A stretch of DNA of 64,000 nt, from assembly GCA_964017235.1 (NCBI GenBank), contig OZ024939.1, positions 42,758,241 through 42,822,240 of the forward strand. The letters run 5' to 3'. A model generated the notes under the pieces. That model did not search any database. It saw nothing but the letters and a program-made list of their open reading frames with translations, and was not told the origin of the DNA. How positions within the stretch are numbered: the stretch's first letter is position 1; every line of letters starts with the position of its first letter. This document shows positions 1-12,100 of this stretch, piece after piece. The position numbers were made by a program, and so were the translations under genes. The stretch comes from Sabellastarte sp. h YS-2021. Its lineage: Eukaryota; Annelida; Polychaeta; Sabellida; Sabellidae.

Positions 1-97
1 TCTGCAGAAGTTCCCTTTCTCGACACCTTGTCAATGAACAATACAAAAGCATGCAATCAGACATATGTAACTTAACAGTGAAAGAGGCTAAACTCAC

Positions 98-156
98 TGA
101 GATCATGCTGCTGGTCACATTCAAAGATTCGTAGGTTTGACGATCAGGCCAAAATA
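98..156 (-). CDS. LRP1: LRP1-like exon 8 (short propeller exon)
   Basis: This is a 59-nt candidate exon between a ctcag acceptor and a strong gtgagt donor. It is open only in the phase supplied by exon 7. It encodes Phe-Trp-Pro-Asp-Arg and then an Asn-Val-Thr sequon, comparable in place to the Asn-Ile-Ser stretch of the vertebrate propeller. It is short, so this call is the least certain of the set. Confidence 0.5.
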
Positions 157-3100
157 CTGAGCAGAAGTGGACATTTTAGTAGGAACAAACAAGTTTTAAA
201 TTTCAAGAATTTCAATAGGATAAACATTCAATGATATTTAGTTTCTACTGAAGAGATTAATGCATTTTTAAATTTTCATAAATAACAATGTACACAGATA
301 TATTGCTTTTTAAGGACTCACATAAAAAATACCATTGACGATTGTTTATTTCAAAACAAATTTTGGAAGTTTTAAATGGAAATTTTTCACTACACATTGT
401 AACAATTCCTCAGTCAGAATGGTTTTTTATGATACATAACAATTGTTTAAAGAAAACTTATGGAAAATGTAACAATACATTCACATTATGAGATAAAATA
501 TGGTCAAGAGTCTCCGGACACCAGTTAAAAAATAATATGCAAAGATTTGACAGCACAATCTGCACCATTTAACTTTCTATTGTAAGCATATTCAATTTTT
601 AAATTCATTTTCACCTTTTCTATTAGCCTACTGATTTACACTGAAATGAACCTTCTGTTTTACAAGCCGATATCTGAGGCTGCTGACTGTAGAAGTATCG
701 GAGATTACTTACATAGCAGAAGGACATGTTCTGGAAGCTATAGTCAAGAGGAAGGGGAATACTGGATCCTTCTCTGGTGACTGAGACGTTTTTAATGCTG
801 GTCACATTATTTCCCGCCAGATCGTAGATTTGTACAGTGCTGCCCTCTAGGAGAAGTAACTTGGCAGGCTGGTCCTCAGGATCTGAGAAAAATGAGGGGA
901 ATGATACATTAAAATAATTCTAATATAAGATTAATCATGATGTACAATTTCTTGAAGGCGCTTTCTGTCATATACGTATTAAACTGTTGAATGTATAATT
1001 CACATCAATTCACTCATCAACTGTTGCAGCTCACTTACGTTAGCTGTAATATGTTAACTGATCTTGGTCATTGTAAGAAGTGCCCACCCCACACTGCCCA
1101 TCCACCGATTTGCCCATTTTTACTGCTCTTGGTGACTGTAAGAAGTACCCACCCCACACTGACCGTCCACTGATTTGTCTATGTAACTGATCTTGGTCAC
1201 TGTAGGAAGTGCCCACCCCACACTGACCATCTGCTTATTTACCCACTTTATCTGACCTTGGTCACTGTAAGAAGTGCCCACCCCACACTGACCATCTGCT
1301 AATTTACCCATTTTATTTGACCTTGGTCACTGTAAGAAGTGCCAACCCCATACTGACCATCTGCTGATTTGCCGATTTCAACTTATCTTGGTCACTGTAA
1401 CAAGTGCCAATCCAGCACTGACTATCCACTGATTTGTCCATTTCAACTTATCTTGGGTCACTTTCAGACAAAATGTCGCTGTATTTAATTAGTTGCAGTG
1501 ACAACAAGAGCTTTGGAATTGGCAAATAACTATTAATTTCAATTTTTTTTTTTCACCGGAGGTTTTCCAGTCAGATGTGCATATCTGGTTTTTACAACTT
1601 AGTTTCATACTGCTTTCAATACAGACATTAAGGGTGTATCACTATTCCACACTATGTTAACAAGCATGTGTGTGAAACATATTGCTGCAAGCTTATGTTA
1701 AGAGTGAGAATAGTTCAATCTGCACTCACCGTTGATAGCTGTGCATGTTTTATTGTTGATAGACAACCTATAGCCACTCTCACAACTGCAGTTGTAACCT
1801 TGCAGGTCAGACTCCCCAATCAGAGTATTTGTACAGAAATGATCACAGAAGCCTTCATATTGACACTCATCTAAATCTGAATAAAGAAGAAAACCATGGA
1901 AAATAGTAATTAATTTTCTAGAACAATAGCTAAGTAATTTGTTTCTAGAAAACAGTTTTTGTACAGTTTTAGTCGACAAACACTGACGACAAAGTGAAAC
2001 TGGTTTATACATTTGAATCAAAATTAGAGGATTGCTTGCAAGGCAAAGGGATGGTTTTTGCATGGCAAAAACAAAGCGTCCCGAAAAGGAGAAATAATGG
2101 CAGCTTCATCATGTAAGAAACAAAGCCAGAATACAGGAAAAGTGGTTCTTGGGCAGAGTAGTTATGTTGGATATAGAGTGTTTCAAAAATTTTGATGAAA
2201 TTGCTCTATCTTGCATGGTTAAGGAGACAGCGGCAATTTGGTGTTTTGTACTTTTTGTCACAAATTTGAAAATTGACAATGACCCCCATTTTTGGGAAGG
2301 GTAAATTTTGGGGGGGAAAATTGGGTAGAGTAGTTTGCTTACATACCCAAAGAAATGGCCACCATTTTTGGCGAGTGAAATATTCGTTGAAACTGGAAAG
2401 GCTAGTCTTCATGGATACTAGAGCTGTAATCAACAGTGATTTCTGTAGATCGACGCTCGCTTGTTAGATGCGAGTTGAACTCGAGTAAATGACACAAATA
2501 TAAATAAAATAACAATGTCCAAATATTGTCATCAAGGGATCCGCCATTGACATATTTAGTACCATTTTATTGCAAGGAAATATATTCTGTTTCCGGTTAA
2601 ATTGTACAGGTATGTATGAGCACATTATGGAACATCCACTTGAATAAGGAAATAAAAAAACGGCCATTGCTCATTGAATTTTTTGTCTTTATGGTTAGAT
2701 AAATTGTAAAAGTGCTGGTTTTATAACAAGACTAGTATATCATAATTTATTTCTTAAAAACTCGAGTTTAAATTACGTAAATCGATGTGGTCCCAAATAT
2801 CGCCCACCGAGTTACGACTCGAGTTTCGGTCAACTCGTTACAGCACTAATGGATACCATGTGGGTCAAAAAGATTGCCAAATTCACTCTATCTGGCACGG
2901 TTCACAAATCTGGCACAAATTCAAAATATCCGCCATTTTTTGGTGGGACAAAAAATTTTTGAAAATTGGGTTACCCAAATTGAATTACCCTATGGGTCAA
3001 AATTTTGTTGAAATTGCTCTACCTAGCACGGTTTTCGAGATACAAGGATTTTTGTGCTTTGCATTTTTGAAAAAAATTCAAAAATTCAAAATGGCCACCA

Positions 3101-6100
3101 TTTTTGGCAAGTGAAATATTTGTTGAAACTTGGAAAGGCTAGTCTTCACAGATACCCTGTGGGTCAAAAATTTTGCCAAAATCCCACTAGTAAATTTTTA
3201 TTTTATGAAAAAAATGGTTTCAAAAAGTACTCATATATCAGTATTGTTCTATATGTGTACTTTATGAGCTTATATTTCCAATTTTGTGTTTTGCAATTTT
3301 TGTCAAAATATCGAAAATCGAATATGACCCCCATTTTTAGGCAGGAGAACATTTTCTGGAAAATTGGAGAGAGTAGTTTGCTAAGATACCCTGTGGGTCA
3401 AAAATTTAGACAAAATCGCTCTATCTCACATGGTTAAGGCGATACAAGCAGTTTTGTGTTTTACTCGTTAAGAAAATTGTTAATGCTTAATTAATCATCA
3501 ATAACTCAGTCATTTCTTAACCTATCCCTGCCAAAATTTAATGTTGCCCAGATCTTTATATAAGGAACGTTTTTGCTAAATTTCAGGTGGATAGATAAAA
3601 TGCTTCGTAAGTTATCATCCAAACAAAAATGCCCTACCAAAAAACGCATTTTTGGTCATGTGACCTCTGATTGGTGAAAATGTCATCGCAGGATATTCAA
3701 AAAAAAATTCACAGGGCTACTGCATACACCTGCCAATATTGAAAGAATTTGCCTTATGGCTGTGAAACTATTGCAAAAAGAAAATGCGGCTCCAACGGAT
3801 CCGGCGGAGTCGCTGCTCCCATATACAAACAAGCGTCCCTCGCAGGACGCTTAATTACCAGAGTTAAATATATTTTTTTAGTATTAACTGAGAGTACATT
3901 TCTAACTATTGTTACGTCTTGTGTATGCAGATAGGAATTTCACAACTTGGGTTATATTAATTCAAATAAATCTCAATGTAACCACATTTCTTTTACTGGA
4001 ACACTACTTTTTCCCTCCACCAAGGAGGTATTATTTTCATGACAATTTGTCTGTTTGTCTGCTTGCCAGGATTATGCAAATACCTTCCTAAAAAATTCTT
4101 CAGATGAGTATGCACTCTCTGAGTGCTACTGTCAGCAATGTTATGAGTTTCAAGCTTTCGATTCTAAAACTAAAATCTCTTATGTCTGATAACACTGTTA
4201 ATATTAATTTCAACATATAATGATAGGAACCAAAGGTATTGAATAAACTCAACACAATACTAACATTAAGCAACCTCTCCACTGACTTTCATATTGCAGA
4301 AACTGAAATCCCTGTATACCAAATAGGTCTATAAAAATGTCTCACTTATGTAGTGTTATTACCAATACATTTACAGGAAAATTACAAATTCACTTAACAC
4401 AGCAAACAAGCATTCTGACGCATGCAATTATCTCCCGCCGTATAAATTAGATGTACTAAAGATAGTGTTATATTCATTTTCTTGCAAGATGGAGGCACAT
4501 GAAGAAGTGACAATAAGCAAGAGGCACTTAAATCTTTGACTGCAATACTTTTAAAGATAAAAGGCATTTATTCATTTCACTAGCTGTTACTCTGTCATCC
4601 AAAGATCTATAATTCTGCAACTTTACAATGTAGTAGATCACCCAAAAGTAGGTGAAGGACTTATTTAGAAGAAATTGCCTAACTGTAACACTTTTACAGA
4701 AAAAAAGATTTACTCATTTTAGTAGATATTACTCTACAATCCAAAGAGCTACAGTTCTGCTACTTCACTATGTGGTAGATCACCCAAAAGCAGGTGAATG
4801 ACTTATTAAAAAGAAATTGCCTACGTGCAAAACCTCAATTTAGTAGCTATTACTCAGCTATGCAAAGTGCTATGGTTGTGCAACTTCACTATGTAGTAGA
4901 TCACCCAAAAGTAGGTGAATGACTTATTTAGAAGAAATTGCTCTATCTCGCACCGTTTCCAAGATAATTTTGGAGTTACAATAAATTTACTCAACAGTAA
5001 GAATTTCAAAGTAGTTATTACTCAGTAATAAAATGTGCAACAGTTCCGAAACTTTATCATATGATAGCTTGAATAACATAAGATGAATACATATTTGAAC
5101 CAGATGAGTAATATATTTGAAAAGATTTGCTCAACTTTAATACTTTTGAAGATATTTGACATTTACTTTTACAAATAAGAAAGTAGCTATTACTCACCTA
5201 TCGCATGCAATGGAACGCTGAACTATGTACCATCTTATAGTCAAGGACAAAGTAGCTGAATAACATATTTTAGGAAAATACTCTAACTGCAATAGTTTAG
5301 GAGTTACAATGGATTTACTCAACAGTAAGAATGTCAAAGGAGCTATTACTCAGCTATCCAATGTGCAACAGTTCTAAAACTTTACCATGTGATAGCTTGC
5401 CAAAAACTAGATAACATATTTGAAAAGATTTGCCTAACTTTAATACTTTTGAAGATATTTCATATTTACTTCTGTCATTTTTGCTACAAATCAGAAAATA
5501 GCTATCACTTATGGCATGCAATAGAACCCCAAACTATGTACCACCTTATAGCTAAGGACAAAGTAGCTGAACAACATATTTGAAGAAAAAGCTCTAACTG
5601 CAATGGTTTTTGAGTTATGAGTCCTTTACTCAAAGTAGCAAATATTGCTATTACTCCCTTACCTTTAGGCCTAAATTTCGAGGGCATGAAAATTCATTGG
5701 GACAATTAATTTACAAAAAATCTGTAGCTGTAGTAGTTTTGGAGAAATCTGCGTGACACACTAACACACGGCACGCACGCACATGATGCATTTTATAATC
5801 TCCCTCCTGGGCTAAAGCCCGGCGGGAGATAAAAACCCAAGCAGCTTCCTGTTGAAGCCAGACCTACCTTCACACTTGCCATTTGAATACTGAAAACCCT
5901 GCTTGCAGTAGCAGATGCGGCCTGTCTCTGTTACTGTACATTTTGTTAAGTGCTCCGGCCCATCATTAAAAGAACAGATGTTCCCCCTGCATTGGTCGAG
6001 GAAGCGACCTGTGAGTATAAATCCAGTAGAGATAATGAGGTAGCTCGTGGCTGTATCCGGGATTCCGAAAATGTTTTGTTCTAGCATATCCACAATCGCC

Positions 6101-9100
6101 AAAAGGAAGTGAAATTTATTACAACAAAACAAATATGAAAAAAGCATCTATAACTACAAAAATACAAGATAAAAGTGTACAATTTGTTCAAATTCATGGT
6201 TTATTTCAAATATTTGCAGTGTAAGTTTATAGTTATACATAAAATGACTGATATGCATCTCAACAACCCTGTCCCAAACCAATAAATATCACTAGTATTG
6301 ACAAAGTACCCACTACAGATAGCTGACGTAAACAAATTTGTCAACAAAATTTAACTCTCTGTGAAAATAAGTAGACTCACAGGAAAAAAAAACAGGTTCA
6401 TTAACATTATGTATGAACATAAACAATATTTGAATGTTTTTATGGGTTCCTGGTTTTCTAATTTTCCCCCAGTTTTAAAGTAACCCCATTTTTTTAATCA
6501 CAGAATTCTTTTAACACATAACTTTGGATCACATCATAAGTGCTTCGAACAGACATGAAAGAAATGGGAGAAAGAAAGTTAAGGGGTTAAAGTTGGGGCT
6601 TTTCTTACGACAATGTTCCCCCTCATCATTGCCACCAGCGCAGTCACGGGAACCATCACAAAGTCGGTCATAACTGAGGCACATCTTTGTGCCCGGACAG
6701 AGGTAGGAGTTGTTATGGCACTGGAATACCTCTTCTATACCTAAAAGATTGAGCAAAAATACACCAACGTAAATCAAACTCTCTTTATAATTCATAATGA
6801 TTCATACTGTACTGTTAAAAGGTGACAGTTATTGAAGGACCTGTTAGCATGTAAAACCAGTGGTTATTTCTGGGTTCCATGGTGTGACACCACCACTTTA
6901 CCCCTTAACACAAGTTAACAGGGCAGACTGCCAGGCTGTTACAGCGTTTACCTGCTAGGTGTCAATATTAACTAGAGGATCGCTCGCAAAAAAAAAGATA
7001 ATGTTTTTGCATAGCAAAAACAAAGCGTCCCGAAAAGGATATAAAGGTGAGTGCTAAAGTATTAAGAAAATGCTTCGTTTCTAGCCTTATACTGTTGCGG
7101 CAACCAAAGTCAGCGCAGTCTGCTCTATCTAGCACGGTTTTCACGATATAAGCATTTTTGTGTTTTGCAAAAAATAAAAAAATTAAAAATGTCTGCTATA
7201 TTTGGCGAGACAAAAATATTTTGAAAATTGGCATGGCTACTCTGCAGAGATACCCAGCAGGTCCCAAATTTTGTTGAGTTCGCTCCATATAGCACAGTTT
7301 TCGAGATATAAGCATTTTTGTGTTTTGCAAAAACTTTGAAAATTCAAAATGGCCACCATTTTTGGGGAGACAAAAATTTTTGTCAAGACCACTGCCGTGG
7401 TGTGTATCTCCCGCCGAGCATTAAAGCAGAAGAAATAGCTTTTCCGAGATATTCACAATTTTTCATTTTCGTGTGTGAAAGGTCTTCCAAAAGTAGGTGA
7501 ATGAGCTATTTGAGAAAAATTGGCTATCTGCAATACTATTAAGAGATAATTCACATTTACTCATTTTGAGTAGGTGAATAATTATCTATGGGTCTGAAAC
7601 TTCACCAAGTGAAAGCTCTCCCAAAAGTAGGTGAATGAGTTATTTGAGAAAAATTGGCTATCTGCAATACTTTTACAGATAATTCGCATTTACTCATTTT
7701 GAGTAGGTGAGTAATTAGCTATGGGTCTGAAACTTCACCATGTGAAAGCTCTCCCACAAGTAGATGAATGAGTATTTGATAAAAATTGGGTATCCGCAAT
7801 ACTTTTACAGACAATTAGCATTTACTCATTTTGAGTAGGTGAATAAATAGCTATGGGTCTGAAACTTCACAGAGTGAAAGCTCTCCCAAAAGTAGGTGAA
7901 TGAGTTATTTGAGAAAAATTGGCTATCTGCAATACTTTTAGAGATAATTCACATTTACTCATTTTGAGTAGGTGAATAAATAGCTATGGGTCTGAAACTT
8001 CACCAAGTGAAAGCTGTGCCAAAAGTAGGTGAATGAGTTATTTGAGAAAAATTGGCTATCTGCAATACTTTTAGAGATAATTCGCATTTACTCATTTTGA
8101 GTAGGTGAGTAATTAGCTATGGGTCTGAAACTTCACCAAGTGAAAGCTCTCCCAAAAGTAGGTGAATGAGTTATTTGAGAAAAATTGGCTATCTGCAATA
8201 CTTTTAGAGATAATTCGCATTTACTCATTTTGAGTAGACGAGTAATTAGCTATGGGTCTGAAACTTCACCAAGTGAAAGCTCTCCCAAAAGTAGGTGAAT
8301 GATTAATTTGAGAAAAATTGGCTATCTGCAATACTTTTCGAGATAATTCGCATTTACTCATTTTGAGTAGGTGAATAAATAGCTATGGGTCTGAAACTTC
8401 ACCAAGTGAAAGCTGTGCCAAAAGTAGGTGAATGAGTTATTTGAGAAAAATTGGCTATCTGCAATACTTTTACAGATAATTCGCATTTACTCATTTTGAG
8501 TAGGTGAGTAATTAGCTATGGGTCTGAAACTTCACAGAGTGAAAGCTCTCCCAAAAGTAGGTGAATGAGTTATTTGACAAAAATTGGCTATCTGCAATAC
8601 TTTTAGAGATAATTCGCATTTACTCATTTTGAGTAGACGAGTAATTAGCTATGGGTCTGAAACTTCACCAAGTGAAAGCTCTCCCGAAAGTAGGTGAATG
8701 AGTTATTTGAGAAAAATTGGCTATCTGCAATACTTTTAGAGATAATTCGCATTTACTCATTTTGAGTAGACGAGTAATTAGCTATGGGTCTGAAACTTCA
8801 CAGAGTGAAAGCTCTCCCAAAAGTAGGTGAATGAGTTATTTGACAAAAATTGGCTATCTGCAATACTTTTAGAGATAATTCGCATTTACTCATTTTGAGT
8901 AGACGAGTAATTAGCTATGGGTCTGAAACTTCACCAAGTGAAAGCTCTCCCGAAAGTAGGTGAATGAGTTATTTGAGAAAAATTGGCTATCTGCAATACT
9001 TTTAGAGATAATTCGCATTTACTCATTTTGAGTAGGTGAGTAATTAGCTATGGGTCTGAAACTTCACGAAGTGAAAGCTCTCCCAAAAGTAGGTGAATGA

Positions 9101-12100
9101 GTTATTTGAGAAAAATTGGCTATCTGCAATACTTTTAGAGATAATTCGCATTTACTCATTTTGAGTAGGTGAGTAATTAGCTAAGGGTCTGAAACTTCAC
9201 CAAGTGAAAGCTCTCCCAAAAGTAGGTGAATGAGTTATTTGAGAAAAATTGGCTATCTGCAATACTTTTAGAGATAATTCGCATTTACTCATTTTGAGTA
9301 GACGAGTAATTAGCTATGAGTCTGAAACTTCACCAAGTGAAAGCTCTCCCAAAAGTAGGTGAATGATTAATTTGAGAAAAATTGGCTATCTGCAATACTT
9401 TTCGAGATAATTCGCATTTACTCATTTTGAGTAGGTGAGTAATTAGCTATGGGTCTGAAACTTCACCAAGTGAAAGCTCTCCCAAAAGTAGGTGAATGAG
9501 TTATTTGAGAAAAATTGGCTATCTGCAATACTTTTAGAGATAATTTGCATTTACTCATTTTGAGTAGGTGAGTAATTAGCTATGGGTCTGAAACTTCACA
9601 GAGTGAAAGCTCTCCCAAAAGTAGGTGAATGAGTTATTTGAGAAAAATTGGCTATCTGCAATACTTTTAGAGATAATTCGCATTTACTCATTTTGAGTAG
9701 ACGAGTAATTAGCTATGGGTCTGAAACTTCACCAAGTGAAAGCTCTCCCAAAAGTAGGTGAATGAGTTATTTGAGAAAAATTGGCTATCTGCAATACTTT
9801 TAGAGATAATTTGCATTTACTCATTTTGAGTAGGTGAGTAATTAGCTATGGGTCTGAAACTTCACCAAGTGAAAGCTCTCCCAAAAGTAGGTGAATGAGT
9901 TATTTGATAAAAATTGGCTATCTGCAATACTTTTAGAGATAATTTGCATTTACTCATTTTGAGTAGGTGAGTAATTAGCTATGGGTCTGAAACTTCACAG
10001 AGTGAAAGCTCTCCCAAAAGTAGGTGAATGAGTTATTTGAGAAAAATTGGCTATCTGCAATACTTTTAGAGATAATTCGCATTTACTCATTTTGAGTAGG
10101 TGAGTAATTAGCTATGGGTCTGAAACTTCACCAAGTGAAAGCTCTCCCAAAAGTAGGTGAGATACCATGCGGGTCAAAAATTTCGTCGAAATCGCTCTAT
10201 CTAGCAGGGTTTTTGAGATATAAGCATTTTTATGTTTTGCAATTTTTGCGAAAAATTCAAAAATTCAAAATGGCCGCCATTTTTGGCGAGACAAAATTTT
10301 TTTGAAAATTGGCATGGCTACTCTGCAGATATACCCTGTGGGTCAAAAATTTCGTCGAAATCGCTCTATCTAGCAGGGTTTTCGAGATATAACCATTTTT
10401 ATGTTTTGCAATTTTTGCGAAAAATTCGAAAATTCAAAATGGCCGCCATTTTTGGCGAGACAAAATTTTTTTTCAAAATTGGGATAACTACTCTGCAGAG
10501 ATACCCTGAGGGTCAAAAATTTCGTCGAAATCGCTCTATCTAGCACGGTTTTCGAGATATAAGCATTTTTGTGTTTTGCAATTTTTGCGAAAATTTCGAA
10601 AATTCAAAATGGCCGCCATTTTTGGCGAGACAAAAATTTTTGGAAAATTGGGAAAAGTACTCCGCAGAGATATCCTGCGGGTCAAAAATTTTGTCGAAAT
10701 TGCTCTATCTAGCACGGTTTTTGAGATATAAGCATTTTTGTGTTTTGCAATTTTTGCGAAAATTTCGAAAATTCAAAATGGCCGCCATTTTGGGCGAGAC
10801 AAAAATTTTTTGAAAATTGGGAAAACTACTCCGCAGAGATACCCTGCGGGTCAAAAATTTCGTCGAAATCGCTCTATCTAGCACGGTTTTCGAGATATAA
10901 GCATTTTTGTGTTTTCCTTATTTGGAAAATTCGTAATGATTAATTAATCATTAATTACTCGGCCATTTCTTGACCAATCAATGCCAAAATCTAATGATTT
11001 CCAGATTTTAATAGAATGAATGTATTTGCCAAGTTTCAGGTGAATTGATAAAATTCCTTTCAAGTTATCATCCGGACAAGCTTCCCCATCGAAAAAAGAC
11101 ATTTTTGGTCATGTGACCTCTCTGATTGGTTGAAATGTCACTGCAGCATATTCAAAAAAATTCCCCAGGGCTACTGCCTAAACCTGCCAAATTTGAAAAG
11201 AATCCGCCTAACGGTTACAGAGTTATAAGGAAAACAAAATGCGGAGCCGGCGGAGCCGGCGGAGCCGGCGGAGCCGCCGGAGCCGGCGGAGCCGGCGGAG
11301 CCAGAAGCTCTCCCATACACAAACAAGCGTCCCTTGCGGGACGCTTAATTATACATCTGATAGATTTGGATGAGTGTGGCTACAGTACACTCTCAACTAG
11401 ACCTACGCATCCGAGAACCGATGCAAATTTGTATCCACCGGAAAGACAACTCACCATAGCCAGTGAACCATCGTTTGACCTTGAAGGAGAGGCCAATGGT
11501 CAAATCTAACATCAGAAGATTCCTAGCCCAAGATTTCGTATGAGTTGGTTTCGCACTGTAAACCTCTTGGATCAATAATAAGCAAGCTATAAGCACTTTT
11601 AAGTTTGCTATCCTCATTTGACCTTGAAGGAGGGGCCCAGGGTCAAATTCGACCACACCAAAAGATTTCCAGCCCATGATTTCCTATATGTTGGTTTACC
11701 ATCCCAAACCTCTAGGACCAATAATAAACGAGTGATAAGTACTTTTAAGTTTGGTCATCCTCGTTTGACCTTGAAGGAGGGGTCCGAGGTCAAATATGAA
11801 CACACCAAAAGATTCCCAGCCCATGATTTCCTATAGGTTGGTTTACCATCCCAAACCTCTTGGGACCAATAATAAGCGAGTTATAAGCAATTCTAAGTTT
11901 GGCTATCCTCGTTTGACCTTGAAGGAGGGGCCCAAGGTCAAATGCGGATGCCTCCGGTGGATACAATAACCCTGATAGGGATCAAACCCCTGATCCTGCA
12001 GTCTCCTAACACCATACCCACTCAACCACTAGACATGTCTGACATAACATACATCAACAGTGAAATGGCGACATTCGCTGCTTGCATTAGCTTACAACTG

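Larger units (their letters stand above)
6972..11349 (+). mobile_element. Hairpin-ended satellite-carrying element, copy A (4.4 kb)
   Basis: The left end is ctagaggatcgctcgc, followed by the hairpin gtttttgc/ata/gcaaaaac (7003-7021) and aaagcgtcccgaaaagga. The right end is a perfect 9-bp hairpin, aagcgtccc/ttgc/gggacgctt (11325-11346), plus aat. Between them are a 185-bp-type repeat block, a 133-bp array (about 7480-10160), more 185-bp units (10160-10910), and a unique 3' domain with a 9-bp GC-rich microsatellite (about 11240-11310). No transposase frame is present. Hairpin ends without long terminal inverted repeats suggest a Helitron/Helentron-like non-autonomous element, but that class is inferred. 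Insertion is in LRP1-like intron 3. Confidence 0.82.

Noticed and set aside
7480-10160. CRISPR-like regular array
   Set aside because: Units are contiguous 133-bp repeats with no unique spacers, in eukaryotic DNA; it is a satellite.
10114-10943. Open frames repeating a Phe-Cys-Asn-Phe-Cys-Glu peptide
   Set aside because: They follow the 185-bp repeat period and recur in the inverted copy at 43710-44082; shadows of the satellite, not genes.
11126-11509. Open frame with Gly-Gly-Ala runs (also at 43291-43527)
   Set aside because: The Gly/Ala stretch is a 9-bp GC-rich microsatellite inside a mobile element, with no conserved domain.
11948-12045. Functional tRNA gene
   Set aside because: A and B boxes are present but no acceptor stem or convincing cloverleaf; SINE remnant instead. 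The same holds for the heads at 29071 and 21477.
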